From JBFLYZ01 sp040756415 (GTDB lineage Bacteria; Bacteroidota; Bacteroidia; JADZBD01), in contig JBFLYZ010000005.1 in NCBI GenBank assembly GCA_040756415.1, positions 1 to 64,000 on the forward strand: a stretch of DNA of 64,000 bases, read 5' to 3'. Positions 30,480 to 39,716 of the stretch are shown here, piece by piece (within the stretch, counting starts at the first letter, position 1; every line of letters begins with the position of its first letter). The translations under genes and the position numbers were made by a program. The notes beneath the pieces are model-generated. The model did no database searches. It saw nothing but the letters and a program-made list of their open reading frames with translations, and was not told the origin of the DNA.

Positions 30480-31829
30480 ATGAGCACTTCTGCCGAAAAG
30501 ATAAAACCCAGCCTGCGCACTTTCGACCTGACCATGATCGTGGTGGGCCTGGTGATCGGCATGGGTATATTCAGAACCCCGCCCGAGGTGGCGCAAAAGG
30601 CCCAGGTGCCAATGATCTTTTTCCTTGCCTGGATCACGGGCGCTGTGGTGAGCCTCATCGGTGCGCTTACCTTTGCCGAGATCGGATCGCGCTACCCGGC
30701 CGCAGGGGGCTTTTACAAGATATTCTCGCACTGCTATCATCCCGCCTTTGCCTTTATGGTGAACTGGATAACGGTGATCAGCAATGCCGCGTCTACGGCA
30801 GGCGTTGCCATTATGGGGGCAGAATATATCGCTCCGCTTTTGTTTCCCGATTGGTCGCGCGATACGGCCGTGGCAACCATCACCATCACAGCGGTTGCCA
30901 TACTGTATGCCGTAAACATGCTCGGGATTCGCATCAGCGCGCGCCTGCTGAACGTGCTCATGATCATCAAGCTCAGCATGCTTCTGCTGCTCATCCTGGC
31001 CATGTTCTTTGTTAAAGCCCCTTCTGCTGAAACGGCCCTTGCGCCACCGGCAGCCGACTTCGATGTATGGAAAGCCTTTGCCCTTTGTTTCATTCCCGTA
31101 TTCTTTACCTATGGAGGCTACCAGCAAACCATGAACTTCGGCAGCGATGTGCCCCACGCCTCGCGCACCCTGCCGCGCGCCATTTCGTACGGCATCATCA
31201 TCGTGCTTTGCGTTTACCTGATGGCTAACCTCTCTTATGTGAACGTGCTGGGCTTTGCGCAGCTTCAGCAAACCACCACGCTGGCGGCCGACATCACGGG
31301 ACTCATGTTCGGCAGCGTGGCGGCCAAGCTGGTTTCGGTGATCATGTTCTTTTCCGTAATGGCTTATGTGAACGTGTCGGTGCTGAGCAACCCCCGGGTC
31401 TATTTCGCCATGGCTCAGGACAGGGTGCTGCCGAAGATCTTCAGCCGGGTGAATCCCCGCACGCAGGTGCAGGAATACGCGGTAACGCTTTTCTGCCTGT
31501 TCATCATCCTGACCCTGTTCTTTATGTCCTCTTTCCAGCGCATACTCGAATACGTCATGTTCTTCGACAGCATCAGCCTGGTAACGGCAGCGGCAGCAAT
31601 TTTTATCTTAAGGTACCGTTCGAAGAAAGAGGGTGAACCGCAGGGAATCTTCAAGATCCGGGGTTATCCTTACCTGCCGGCCTTCTATATCCTGGTGTAT
31701 ATGGCGGTGAATGCCAGCGTGCTCATTGCCAACCCGGCTGCGGCCCAATGGGGATTTCTGCTTTTTCTTTCGGGTTTGCCCCTGTTCTACCTGCTCAGGT
31801 TTATGATCGGGTCGTCCTCAAAAACGTAG
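30480..31829 (+). CDS. APC-family amino acid permease
   Basis: A 449-residue transporter with 12 predicted helices. The start (TFDLTMIVVGLVIGMGIFRTP) contains the GxGIF substrate-binding break of TM1, and the second helix pair (GALTFAEIGSRYPAAGGFYKI) is typical of the LAT/serine-threonine exchanger branch. It likely moves neutral amino acids across the inner membrane. The 3' end overlaps the convergent lipoprotein gene by 12 bp. Confidence 0.9.
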   Translation: MSTSAEKIKPSLRTFDLTMIVVGLVIGMGIFRTPPEVAQKAQVPMIFFLAWITGAVVSLIGALTFAEIGSRYPAAGGFYKIFSHCYHPAFAFMVNWITVISNAASTAGVAIMGAEYIAPLLFPDWSRDTAVATITITAVAILYAVNMLGIRISARLLNVLMIIKLSMLLLLILAMFFVKAPSAETALAPPAADFDVWKAFALCFIPVFFTYGGYQQTMNFGSDVPHASRTLPRAISYGIIIVLCVYLMANLSYVNVLGFAQLQQTTTLAADITGLMFGSVAAKLVSVIMFFSVMAYVNVSVLSNPRVYFAMAQDRVLPKIFSRVNPRTQVQEYAVTLFCLFIILTLFFMSSFQRILEYVMFFDSISLVTAAAAIFILRYRSKKEGEPQGIFKIRGYPYLPAFYILVYMAVNASVLIANPAAAQWGFLLFLSGLPLFYLLRFMIGSSSKT

Positions 31830-32546
31830 CGAATCCTTTAGCGATTTGGAGAATATCTCGCGGCCTGCCGAAGGGGCGAGCAGGTTCACCTCCCTGAAAT
31901 TGGTTTCATCCGTGCTGGAAAAGGTCGAATCCCGGTTGCCGTCTATCATGGTCTTGGCAAGGATCATCTGTGTGTCGGAATAATAAAAATAGTCGAGAAA
32001 ACGCTCGGTTTCGGGCGTCAGTTGTGTAAGGCTGTCGCCATGCAGGTTGGAGCAGTAGAGCATTACCGCATCGTCTGAGTTATATTTTTTATCACCGTTG
32101 ATGTCGGTCTTCACGATACGGTAGAAGATCAGCGGCTTTTTGAATTCGCGGTGAATGGCAAACGAGAGGATGTGCAGCGTATCCTTCAGCAGGGCAAAGG
32201 TCTTGCCGGTGCGCTGGTTGTAAAACAAAATGTTCTTGATGTCGAACTGCTGCTCATTGATGTTAATGTACTCCTTCTCGGCCCAGCGGTCGTTGAGGCT
32301 GGAAGACATATTGTCGGTGAATCCGATCTTGCTGAGCTTTGCGATCTCATCCGCGTTTTCATGCACAACGGGATTATAATTGGCGCCAACGGGGAACATG
32401 AGAATGTTTTCCACGCCATAATCCAGCGGATCGCCAATGATGAGGGCCAGTGAATCGCCTATGGGGGCCTGCTGCTGTTGCTGCCCGCACGAAGCGAAGG
32501 AAAGCGTGAGCGCAAAGAGCGCTGCGGGTGGGAGAAGTGATTTCAT
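31818..32546 (-). CDS. lipoprotein with EF-hand-like segment
   Basis: A 242-residue lipoprotein (SFASC lipobox, Cys about residue 20, then a Gln-rich tether). The body is not a family I know. It contains KTDINGDKKYNSDDAVML (about 150-167), which resembles a calcium-binding dockerin/EF-hand loop, and a second Asp-rich loop MIDGNRDSTFSSTD. Convergent overlap with the permease suggests compact packing rather than shared function. Confidence 0.7.
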   Translation of the reverse strand: MKSLLPPAALFALTLSFASCGQQQQQAPIGDSLALIIGDPLDYGVENILMFPVGANYNPVVHENADEIAKLSKIGFTDNMSSSLNDRWAEKEYININEQQFDIKNILFYNQRTGKTFALLKDTLHILSFAIHREFKKPLIFYRIVKTDINGDKKYNSDDAVMLYCSNLHGDSLTQLTPETERFLDYFYYSDTQMILAKTMIDGNRDSTFSSTDETNFREVNLLAPSAGREIFSKSLKDSLRF

Positions 32547-32643
32547 GGCGTGCGTATAAGGCTATACAATAATATAAAATTGCATGCCGCTCAGATGTTA
32601 AGAAAAGTTAAAAGCAGGGGTGGGGCTTGAAAACACGGAGCGC

Positions 32644-34062
32644 TTAGCCCCGTTTCCGGATCAAAAAGGCCCCGACCAGCACCGTAATGGCGGCAACAGC
32701 GATGGGATAGTACAGTCCCGCGAAAATGTTTCCCGTCTTCAGCACCACCGATTCCGCGATCAGCGGGGTAAGCCCCCCGAATACCCCGTTGCCGATGTGG
32801 TAAGGCAGCGACATGGACGTATAGCGGATCCTGACCGGGAACAATTCAACCAGGAAGGCCGCGATGGGACCGTAGGCCATGGTGACAAAGATCAATTGTA
32901 TAAAGATCAGAAAACCCAGCGTGAACAGGTTAGAAGTACCGAGAACCACTTTAACGCTTGTTTTGCCTTTATCCACGGTTTCGGTGACAACGGTTCCGTT
33001 AGCATATGTATAAACTGCTCCTCCTCCGGTTCCTTCTGCATTGCTTGAATCGGCTACGCTGCCGCCTTCCCATTTTGTATAATCGGCCTGGGCGGCCATG
33101 CCTTTATATATAGGAATATAGAATACTGCTCCCAGTGCCATGCCCGAAAGCATGATCCATTTTCTGCCGATCTTATCAGACAGCCAGGCGAAAAAGATGA
33201 ATAGGGGAGTGCCCAGCAATAAAACGATCATCAGCATTTTCTGCACCTGCGAGGAGTCAATGCTCAGCGTTTTGGTGCAGAAGTTCATGGCATAGAATTG
33301 CCCCGTGTACCACACCACCCCTTGTCCGGCCGTGGCGCCAAAGAGGGCGATGAGCACCCATTTGAGGTTCTCCCATTTGGTAAAGCTTTCCTTCAGGGGA
33401 TTTTTGGAGATTCGTCCTTCCTTTTTGAGCTGAGCGAACTCGGGCGACTCCTCCATGCGCTTCCGGATGAAATACGAAATAGCGACAAGCAGAACAGAAA
33501 GCAGGAAGGGTATGCGCCAGCCCCATTCGGCAAAAGCGGCTTCGCTCATCATGGCCTTGCAGGCCAGGATAACGCCCAGCGAAACGAACAGTCCTATGGT
33601 TGCCGTAGTTTGAATAAAGCTGGTGAACAGGCCCCTTTTCCCTTCAGGGGCATGCTCAGCTACATAGGTGGCCGCGCCTCCGTACTCTCCGCCAAGGGCA
33701 AGTCCCTGCAGGGCGCGCAGAACGAATATAATAATGGGAGCTGCCACACCTATGCTGTCGTAACCGGGAACAAGTCCTATGGCAAAGGTGCTGCCGCCCA
33801 TGAGCAGGAGGGTAAGCAGGAACGTGTATTTCCTGCCCACCAGGTCGCCAAGCCGCCCGAACACGATGGCCCCGAAGGGGCGGATCACAAATCCAACACC
33901 GAAAGCGGCCAGCGTGGCCAGGAAGGCTGCGGTGGGATTATCTTTTGGAAAGAACTGCGCGGAAATGATAGCGGCCAGGCTGCCGAAGATGTAGAAATCA
34001 TACCATTCGATGACGGTACCTGCCGAGGATGCGAAAATAACGCGCCTGATGCCTTTGTTCAT
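32644..34062 (-). CDS. MHS-family MFS transporter
   Basis: A 472-residue major facilitator of the metabolite:H+ symporter (ProP/KgtP-like) branch. The MHS signatures SSAGTVIEWYDFYIFGSLAA, GRLGDLVGRKYTFLL and GEYGGAATYVAEHAP are present, and 12 helices fit. Between the later helices there is an unusually long hydrophilic loop (about residues 318-372), rich in Thr, Gly and Val, probably extracytoplasmic. Likely substrates are proline, betaine or dicarboxylates. Confidence 0.9.
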   Translation of the reverse strand: MNKGIRRVIFASSAGTVIEWYDFYIFGSLAAIISAQFFPKDNPTAAFLATLAAFGVGFVIRPFGAIVFGRLGDLVGRKYTFLLTLLLMGGSTFAIGLVPGYDSIGVAAPIIIFVLRALQGLALGGEYGGAATYVAEHAPEGKRGLFTSFIQTTATIGLFVSLGVILACKAMMSEAAFAEWGWRIPFLLSVLLVAISYFIRKRMEESPEFAQLKKEGRISKNPLKESFTKWENLKWVLIALFGATAGQGVVWYTGQFYAMNFCTKTLSIDSSQVQKMLMIVLLLGTPLFIFFAWLSDKIGRKWIMLSGMALGAVFYIPIYKGMAAQADYTKWEGGSVADSSNAEGTGGGAVYTYANGTVVTETVDKGKTSVKVVLGTSNLFTLGFLIFIQLIFVTMAYGPIAAFLVELFPVRIRYTSMSLPYHIGNGVFGGLTPLIAESVVLKTGNIFAGLYYPIAVAAITVLVGAFLIRKRG

Positions 34063-34145
34063 GCAGGCATAAAATTATTCTTTTATATAAGATAGAGGAA
34101 ACGTAAAGGATTAGCTACGCTGATCCCTGTAGGCTCCCAGGTCAA

Positions 34146-34254
34146 AAAGCGCTGCGGGAAGCTTCGCTTCCCCCATTCGCGCACTTCGCAAAAAGCCCGA
34201 AAACTCGTTTTCGGGCTTTTGCTGCGTTCGCGACTGGTTCTTGCGCAGCGCTTT
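34146..34254. repeat. nested inverted-repeat structure downstream of tRNA-Arg
   Basis: An outer 11-bp inverted repeat (AAAGCGCTGCG 34146-34156 and CGCAGCGCTTT 34244-34254) encloses a 7-bp hairpin (34156-34162 with 34166-34172) and the 13-bp terminator hairpin at 34191-34220. It could fold as a branched RNA on the tRNA transcript, or be a palindromic repeat element. Confidence 0.6.
34191..34220. terminator. terminator after tRNA-Arg
   Basis: A perfect 13-bp stem (34191-34203 with 34208-34220, loop CTCG) has A and T runs at its ends, so it can work for minus-strand tRNA-Arg. Confidence 0.8.
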
Positions 34255-34257
34255 CAT

Positions 34258-34332
34258 TGGTGATCCCGGAGGGATTCGAACCCCCACCAAGAGAACCGGA
34301 ATCTCTTATTCTATCCGTTAAACTACGGGACC
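34258..34332 (-). tRNA. tRNA-Arg(CCG)
   Basis: A complete cloverleaf on the minus strand: acceptor GGTCCCG pairs with CGGGATC (one G-U), anticodon stem AGAGA/TCTCT with loop TTCCGGT (anticodon CCG, codon CGG), T arm GGGGGTTCGAATCCCTC, and encoded CCA at 34258-34260. Confidence 0.95.
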
Positions 34333-34452
34333 GTTTGAAAAATTCCCTCAAAGATAACACAAAAGGAAATGAGGTTTTCCCACAATATTCCGCCCCTTTT
34401 GCCGTTATAGGTTTACTCATTGATTATTAGTAATATTGTAATCCTTTTGAAG

Positions 34453-36789
34453 ATGAGGAAAATCGCCCCTTTTCTGCTCTGTTTATTTGCCTCGGCCACT
34501 GCCTTTGCCCAGATCGCTATAGGCCAGTGGCGCGATCACCTTCCTTACAAGACCGGCATCGCGGTTACCGAAGGCGGGGGCTATGTTTACTGCGCTACCG
34601 ACAACGCGGTGTTCACCCTCAAGAAAAGCGACAATGCCTTCGAAAAGCTATCGAAGGTGACCGGCCTTTCTGACGTAGGGGTAAGCGATGTAAAGTACAA
34701 CAGCTATAATGGAGTGGTGCTGATCTCGTACCGCAACGGCAACCTCGACCTGGTGCAGGGCCTGGGCGTTTTCAATATTTCCGACATCAAACGTTCGAAC
34801 ATCATCGCGAACAAAATCATTAATTCCATTTACTATTCGGGCCGCTATGCCTACCTGGCCTGCGGCTTCGGCATCGTGAAGTTCGATACCGAGCGCAGGG
34901 AGGTAAGCGATACCTATTACATAGGAGCAAATGGTGGTTATATCAATGTGCTGGATATTACCATGTCGGGAAATTTCATTTATGCGGCTACCGATTCGGG
35001 GATCTTCCGCGCCTCGCTGAGCGCTCCCAACCTGGCCGATTTCAATGCCTGGAGCCGCTTTACCGGATTACCGCAGGGCTCGTACAACACCATATGCGCC
35101 ATGGGCAACAGGGTGTTTGCCAATTATTCCCGCTTCCTGACCTCTAACCAAACCATCGTGCAGCAGGATACGCTCCTGATGTTTGATGGCACCAGTTGGG
35201 ATTACTTTACCCCGGACACCTCGGGTTTTGTGTGCCGCAGCCTCGAGCCGCATGGCAATACCATGGTGGCCACGTATAACGGATACATTGTTACCTATGA
35301 TATCAACCTGGCGGTGGCGGAGATCGTTTCCAGCTTCCAGACCGGTTTCTTTATCGATCCCTCGCAATCGGTGCGCGATGCGGATAATTACCTGTGGATT
35401 GCCGACCGGGTCAACGGATTGATCCGCAACTGGGATACCTGGACCAACGAACGTTTTGCGCCCGATGGGCCCGCGACCAACAAGGTGTATAACATGGACC
35501 TGCGGCAGGGCGCGCTGTGGGTGGCGCCCGGTGAGCGGAGCGACCTGTGGATTAACCAGTATAACTGGGACGGGGCTTTCAGCTTTGTGGAAGAGGAGTG
35601 GGGCGCGCACAACTTCAACTCCAATCCTGAGCTGTACAGCGTGCGCGATATTGTTGACGTAACGATAGATCCCAATAACACGAAGCATGTGTACATGGGC
35701 AGCCTGGGCCGCGGGCTGATCGAGTACAACAATGGCGTAATTACAGAGATCTGGAACGACTCAAATTCGACCCTCGAAGTAAGGTGCGATGCCCCCACGT
35801 CAGGATGGGTAGGGGTTTTTGGCAGCGCGTTTGACGAGGATGGCAACCTGTGGGTGACCAACAGCCTTTCCAACAACGGGCTTTCCGTGCGCAAGGCCGA
35901 TGGCTCCTGGCTCTCGTTCAACCTGAGCGCTGTGCTCAATTGCCAGACCCTGGGGCAGATCATCGTTACCAAAAGCGGGCAGAAATGGATCATTCTGCCG
36001 CGCGGAGGCGGCATACTGGTGTTCGATGATAACGGCACGATAGGCAACCCGAACGATGACAACATGAAAAAACTGACCTCTGCGGCCGGACAGGGCGGGC
36101 TTCCATCCAACGAGGTGTACAGCATTGCCGAAGACGAGGACGGTGAGATTTGGGTGGGAACCGATGCGGGGATTGCCGTGTTCTATTCGCCCGAGGATAT
36201 TTTTGGAAATGATCCCAGCGATGCGCAGCAGATCCTGATCGAGCAGGACGGCCATACCCAGATCCTGCTCGAGACCGAGGTGGTCACCGCCATCTGTATC
36301 GATGGGGCCAACCGAAAATGGCTGGGCACCCAGAATGCGGGCGTATTCCTCATGTCGCCCGATGGCACCAAGGAGATCCATCATTTTGACGAGACCAACT
36401 CCCCGCTCTTTTCCAATAACGTTACCTCCATTGCCATTAACGGCAGCACGGGCGAGGTGTTTATCGGTACGGCCAAAGGCATACTGTCCTATAAGGGAAC
36501 CGCAACCGAGGGCACGGACGAGTTTGGTGATGTATACGCTTACCCCAATCCCGTACGCCCGGGCTATGGAGGCGTGATCGCCATCAAGGGCCTGGTAAAA
36601 GATGCGGATGTGAAGATCACCGATATTACCGGCACCCTCGTTTACCAGACCAAGGCCCTGGGCGGCCAGGCCATCTGGAATGGCAATAATTTCAAGGGAG
36701 AGCGGGCCCGCAGCGGCATTTACCTCGTTTTTTGCTCCAACGATGACGGCACCAAGACCTACGTCACCAAGATCTGTATTGTTAACTGA
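34453..36789 (+). CDS. porZ: type IX secretion surface protein PorZ
   Basis: A 778-residue protein. The signal peptide is followed at once by IAIGQWRDHLPY, the hallmark start of PorZ. Two seven-bladed beta-propellers of the two-component-regulator type follow (blades such as WVGTDAGIAVFY and WLGTQNAGVFLM). A C-terminal T9SS-type domain closes it (VYAYPNPVRPGYGGVIAI, VKITDITGTLVYQT, GERARSGIYLVFC). PorZ sits on the cell surface and helps deliver anionic LPS to the PorU sortase complex. ATG 34453 gives the proper signal peptide. It is followed 63 bp later by recO, as in many Bacteroidota. Confidence 0.9.
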   Translation: MRKIAPFLLCLFASATAFAQIAIGQWRDHLPYKTGIAVTEGGGYVYCATDNAVFTLKKSDNAFEKLSKVTGLSDVGVSDVKYNSYNGVVLISYRNGNLDLVQGLGVFNISDIKRSNIIANKIINSIYYSGRYAYLACGFGIVKFDTERREVSDTYYIGANGGYINVLDITMSGNFIYAATDSGIFRASLSAPNLADFNAWSRFTGLPQGSYNTICAMGNRVFANYSRFLTSNQTIVQQDTLLMFDGTSWDYFTPDTSGFVCRSLEPHGNTMVATYNGYIVTYDINLAVAEIVSSFQTGFFIDPSQSVRDADNYLWIADRVNGLIRNWDTWTNERFAPDGPATNKVYNMDLRQGALWVAPGERSDLWINQYNWDGAFSFVEEEWGAHNFNSNPELYSVRDIVDVTIDPNNTKHVYMGSLGRGLIEYNNGVITEIWNDSNSTLEVRCDAPTSGWVGVFGSAFDEDGNLWVTNSLSNNGLSVRKADGSWLSFNLSAVLNCQTLGQIIVTKSGQKWIILPRGGGILVFDDNGTIGNPNDDNMKKLTSAAGQGGLPSNEVYSIAEDEDGEIWVGTDAGIAVFYSPEDIFGNDPSDAQQILIEQDGHTQILLETEVVTAICIDGANRKWLGTQNAGVFLMSPDGTKEIHHFDETNSPLFSNNVTSIAINGSTGEVFIGTAKGILSYKGTATEGTDEFGDVYAYPNPVRPGYGGVIAIKGLVKDADVKITDITGTLVYQTKALGGQAIWNGNNFKGERARSGIYLVFCSNDDGTKTYVTKICIVN

Positions 36790-36839
36790 GGCTGTTGATT
36801 AATTTCCGCACTGCGCGTTCAGCCTCGCGCCAGGCTTCG

Positions 36840-36847
36840 TATTTTTG
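36840..36847 (+). promoter_or_regulatory. -7 element directly before recO
   Basis: TATTTTTG ends 5 nt before ATG 36853, suggesting a near-leaderless recO transcript besides read-through from porZ. Confidence 0.5.
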
Positions 36848-36852
36848 TGCCC

Positions 36853-37575
36853 ATGCTGCAGCGTACAAGGGGTATCGTTTTCAATACCTTTAAATATTCT
36901 GATTCGGGCGTTATCGCCAAAGTGTATACCGAGCAGTTCGGCCTGCAGTCGTACCTGATCAATTCCGTCCACGGCAAAAAAGCAGCGACCAGGGCCGCGG
37001 TGCTACAGCCGCTTACCCTGGCCGAATGCGTGGTGTACCATAAGGAAAGGAGGCAGCTCAACCGGGTGAGGGAGATCAAATGCGAGCACCCGTACTTGAC
37101 CATCCCTCACGATATCTTCAAGAGCTCCATCCTGCTTTTCCTCAACGAGATACTTTACAAGTCCATACGCGAGGAGGAAAAGAACCCCGGGCTGTTCGAG
37201 TTCATTTACACCTCGCTCCGGCTGCTCGACCTGAAAACGGATAACTGCAGCAATTTCCATCTCTTTTTCATGACCCAGCTCACGCGCTACCTGGGATTTT
37301 TCCCCGATGGCCGCTATTCTGCCGAAACGCCCTACTTCGACCTGCAGGCCGGAAGCTTTAAAATGAGGGAGCCGGCCCATCCCCTTTACCTGGATAAAGA
37401 CCTGTCAGAGAAATTCAGCGAGCTGACCGCCCTTTCGCATGCCGGGCTCGAGCGCTTCCGCCTCAGCAACCAGCAGCGCAAGGCATTGCTGGGCAAGCTG
37501 ATCACGTACTACGAGTTGCACCTGGCATCCATCCAGGATATACGTTCGCATAAGGTGCTGGAGGATATCTTTTAA
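36853..37575 (+). CDS. recO: DNA repair protein RecO
   Basis: A 240-residue RecO. The OB-fold start (RTRGIVFNTFKYSDSGVIAKVYTEQFG) and the helical middle with FIYTSLRLLD and FFMTQLTRYLGFFPD are characteristic. RecO loads RecA on SSB-coated single strands in the RecFOR pathway. The usual C-terminal zinc cysteines are not evident, as in other members of the phylum. ATG 36853 is used rather than GTG 36847. Confidence 0.93.
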   Translation: MLQRTRGIVFNTFKYSDSGVIAKVYTEQFGLQSYLINSVHGKKAATRAAVLQPLTLAECVVYHKERRQLNRVREIKCEHPYLTIPHDIFKSSILLFLNEILYKSIREEEKNPGLFEFIYTSLRLLDLKTDNCSNFHLFFMTQLTRYLGFFPDGRYSAETPYFDLQAGSFKMREPAHPLYLDKDLSEKFSELTALSHAGLERFRLSNQQRKALLGKLITYYELHLASIQDIRSHKVLEDIF

Positions 37576-37587
37576 GGTCCTTTTCTG

Positions 37588-38190
37588 TTATTCGACCGGT
37601 GTGCCGTTCATGCTCACCGCGCTCCATTTTCTTCCCCGCTGGTACACGGAGAACATCAGCCGGTATTGGCATACGCACTCGTCTTCCTGCATGGCGAGAC
37701 GCGAATAGTAGAGCTTCAGCGTATCGTTCTCTATCTTGATATCGCCTACGAATTGCTGATAACAGGATTCGATAATGTTAAAACCGATATAAAGCGAATC
37801 AAAGCCCTCGTCCCGGAAAACACGGAAGGGTTTTTTCTTTTTGCCCGTCTTGTTCTTGCGGCCATACTCGTCATACCCCCCGTATTGCTGATCGTAGCAG
37901 TCCTCGAGGCAATAGAAGGCAAAGCCCTTTTCGCGCTTCAACTGCGCGAAAGCATCCATCACCTTTTGCCGGTTCTCTTCCTGCTGCGCGTTTGCCTTTT
38001 CCATGGCAGCCTGCTCTTCCATCATTGCCTGCACCAGCGAATCCTGCAGCAGCCGCATCTCTTCCTGCCGGTCGCGCGCTGACTTGCAGCCTGCGAACAA
38101 GAGCAGGGCGAACAGCAGAGCCGCGCTGACGGCCGGTATCGGTCCTTTTCTTTTAACGGTATAGTTCCCTATGACACGCAGCGATGGCAT
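37588..38190 (-). CDS. putative lipoprotein with coiled coil
   Basis: A 200-residue protein: an N-terminal basic stretch and hydrophobic helix ending LLFAGC (lipobox, Cys about 35), a coiled coil rich in Glu and Gln (about 40-85), then a Cys-containing beta domain (YCLEDCYDQQYGGYDEYG, DECVCQYRLMFSVY). The family is not recognised. It converges on recO, 12 bp apart. Confidence 0.65.
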   Translation of the reverse strand: MPSLRVIGNYTVKRKGPIPAVSAALLFALLLFAGCKSARDRQEEMRLLQDSLVQAMMEEQAAMEKANAQQEENRQKVMDAFAQLKREKGFAFYCLEDCYDQQYGGYDEYGRKNKTGKKKKPFRVFRDEGFDSLYIGFNIIESCYQQFVGDIKIENDTLKLYYSRLAMQEDECVCQYRLMFSVYQRGRKWSAVSMNGTPVE

Positions 38191-38292
38191 ACAATAAAAA
38201 TAGCAAAATACCGCTTCGGCAAAAAAAAGAAGACTATAGGTATTTTTTTGGCCAACATTTTTATTGTTTAGGCCATTTAATACCCCCTTATG

Positions 38293-38309
38293 CCTAAAAC
38301 CGCTTTAGG
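38293..38309. promoter_or_regulatory. candidate operator of XRE regulator
   Basis: CCTAAA-N5-TTTAGG is a perfect 6-bp inverted repeat. A second TTTAGGCC lies at 38267-38274 and a GCCTAAA occurs at the start of the gene itself. It overlaps the -33 position of the likely promoter (near-consensus GATCTTTG at 38327-38334), which would suit autorepression. Confidence 0.45.
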
Positions 38310-38360
38310 TCTATATACTTTTTGACGATCTTTGAGGCGGCAACCAATATCAGTTTCAAA

Positions 38361-38648
38361 ATGCCTAAACTAAAAAAGAACAAGGACTTGAAGGAGCACC
38401 AGAAGTGGAACAGCCACTATAAAAAGAGCAATAACGGGGATAAGCTGAAGGCGCTCCTGGGTGACCGCATGCGTACGATACGCAAGCAAAGGGGCTACAC
38501 GCAGGAGGAGCTGTCTTTTCGCTGCGACCTCGACAAGACCTATGTAGCTTCCATAGAGCAGGGAAGAAGGAACGTTTCATTCATCAACCTGCACAAGATC
38601 GCCAATGCCCTGGGCATGACCCTTACCGAATTCTTCAAGGGGCTTTGA
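38361..38648 (+). CDS. XRE-family transcriptional regulator
   Basis: A 95-residue protein. A basic N-terminal tail (MPKLKKNKDLKEHQKW) is followed by one helix-turn-helix domain: LGDRMRTIRKQRGYTQEELS, YVASIEQGRRNVSF and LHKIANALGMTLTEFFKGL. It looks like a small DNA-binding regulator of the SinR/HipB class without a partner gene. ATG 38361 is chosen because the frame upstream to 38322 crosses the promoter. Confidence 0.85.
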   Translation: MPKLKKNKDLKEHQKWNSHYKKSNNGDKLKALLGDRMRTIRKQRGYTQEELSFRCDLDKTYVASIEQGRRNVSFINLHKIANALGMTLTEFFKGL

Positions 38649-38730
38649 GCTCTTCCCCCCTCAGATACCGCACGGCACCGTGCCACGTTAACATACCCTT
38701 TTAGCTGTACTTTACGTCTACTTTAACGAG

Positions 38731-39633
38731 CTAGCTGCCGGTGTAGTTAAAACGCAGCAAGGTGGGCTTTTTGTTTTGCGCCTCGTTCGTGATCAGCGCG
38801 TCTCCATTTGAAAAAAAAGTGATCCCTTCCGATTTGTTGAAGATGCCTGGATCGAGGAGCTCGATATGCTCCGGAAGGCCGCCCGGGCCGAAGATGAACA
38901 GGGCGTGATCCGCGGCAGAAAGCAAATAGAGCCTTTTGGTGAGCGGGTGTATGCAAATGGCCGATGTCCTGAACTTGATCACAACATCGGAGCTGCCATC
39001 CTTTTTTTTTACGCGCTGCGGAAACTCCACCTTGTGCTGAGCCGCGAAGTTTTTGATTTCCTGCAGTTCGAAATCGAAAACGGGCTCCTGGCTGAGCGTT
39101 TTCTTGGCCAGGTCGAAGGCGTAGATAGCCCGCCTGTCCTTGTGCTCCGGCCCCTTGCCGGCCTTGCCTTTGCAGGCGATAAGCAGGCGGTTATTGTCGG
39201 GGTCGTAACAGAGCCCCTCGTTATTAGCGGAAGGTATGCCGGTGGCGTATTTATTCACGGCCGAAAGGGTGTCTTCGTAATTCACGATCTCGAAAAGCAC
39301 GCCATCGCTTCGCAGTACGTAGATGGTTTTGCCGATGCGGGTTATGCCTTCGTAATCCCCGTCAATAGTGAAACGGTGCTGGCGGACGATCTGGTTGCTG
39401 ACTATGTTATACAGGAATAGTATGCCGTTCTCGTCCTGTACGCAGGCCACCGTTGAGCTATCGATCACCGTGAGCCCGGAAATCTCGCGAAGCGTATCGG
39501 GAAGGATGAGCGAAGCGTCAGGCTGTAGGAAATTATAGCCGGTGATCTTTTCGCTGCTCGCCCCGGGTCTGCCCGCGCAGAAGCACAGCAACAGGCAGAA
39601 AACAGACAAGAAGAGGGTTAAAAAATGTTTCAC
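38731..39633 (-). CDS. SdiA-regulated family beta-propeller protein
   Basis: A 300-residue exported protein (leader MKHFLTLFLSVFCLLLCFC, possible lipid Cys near residue 19). The body has the SdiA-regulated/phytase-like propeller signature: LREISGLTVIDSSTVACVQDE, DGDYEGITRIGKTIYVLRSD, NEGLCYDPDNNRLLIACKG and FNKSEGITFFSNGDALITNE. Acidic loops may bind calcium. The start is GTG at 39633. Function of the family is unknown in detail. Confidence 0.85.
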   Translation of the reverse strand: MKHFLTLFLSVFCLLLCFCAGRPGASSEKITGYNFLQPDASLILPDTLREISGLTVIDSSTVACVQDENGILFLYNIVSNQIVRQHRFTIDGDYEGITRIGKTIYVLRSDGVLFEIVNYEDTLSAVNKYATGIPSANNEGLCYDPDNNRLLIACKGKAGKGPEHKDRRAIYAFDLAKKTLSQEPVFDFELQEIKNFAAQHKVEFPQRVKKKDGSSDVVIKFRTSAICIHPLTKRLYLLSAADHALFIFGPGGLPEHIELLDPGIFNKSEGITFFSNGDALITNEAQNKKPTLLRFNYTGS

Positions 39634-39716
39634 AGTTCAAAATTACAGAAGAAACCGCAAACGAATACCGGCAGCCGAATGCGCGGCTTTTTTATCTTTA
39701 CGGAAATAAAAAAACG

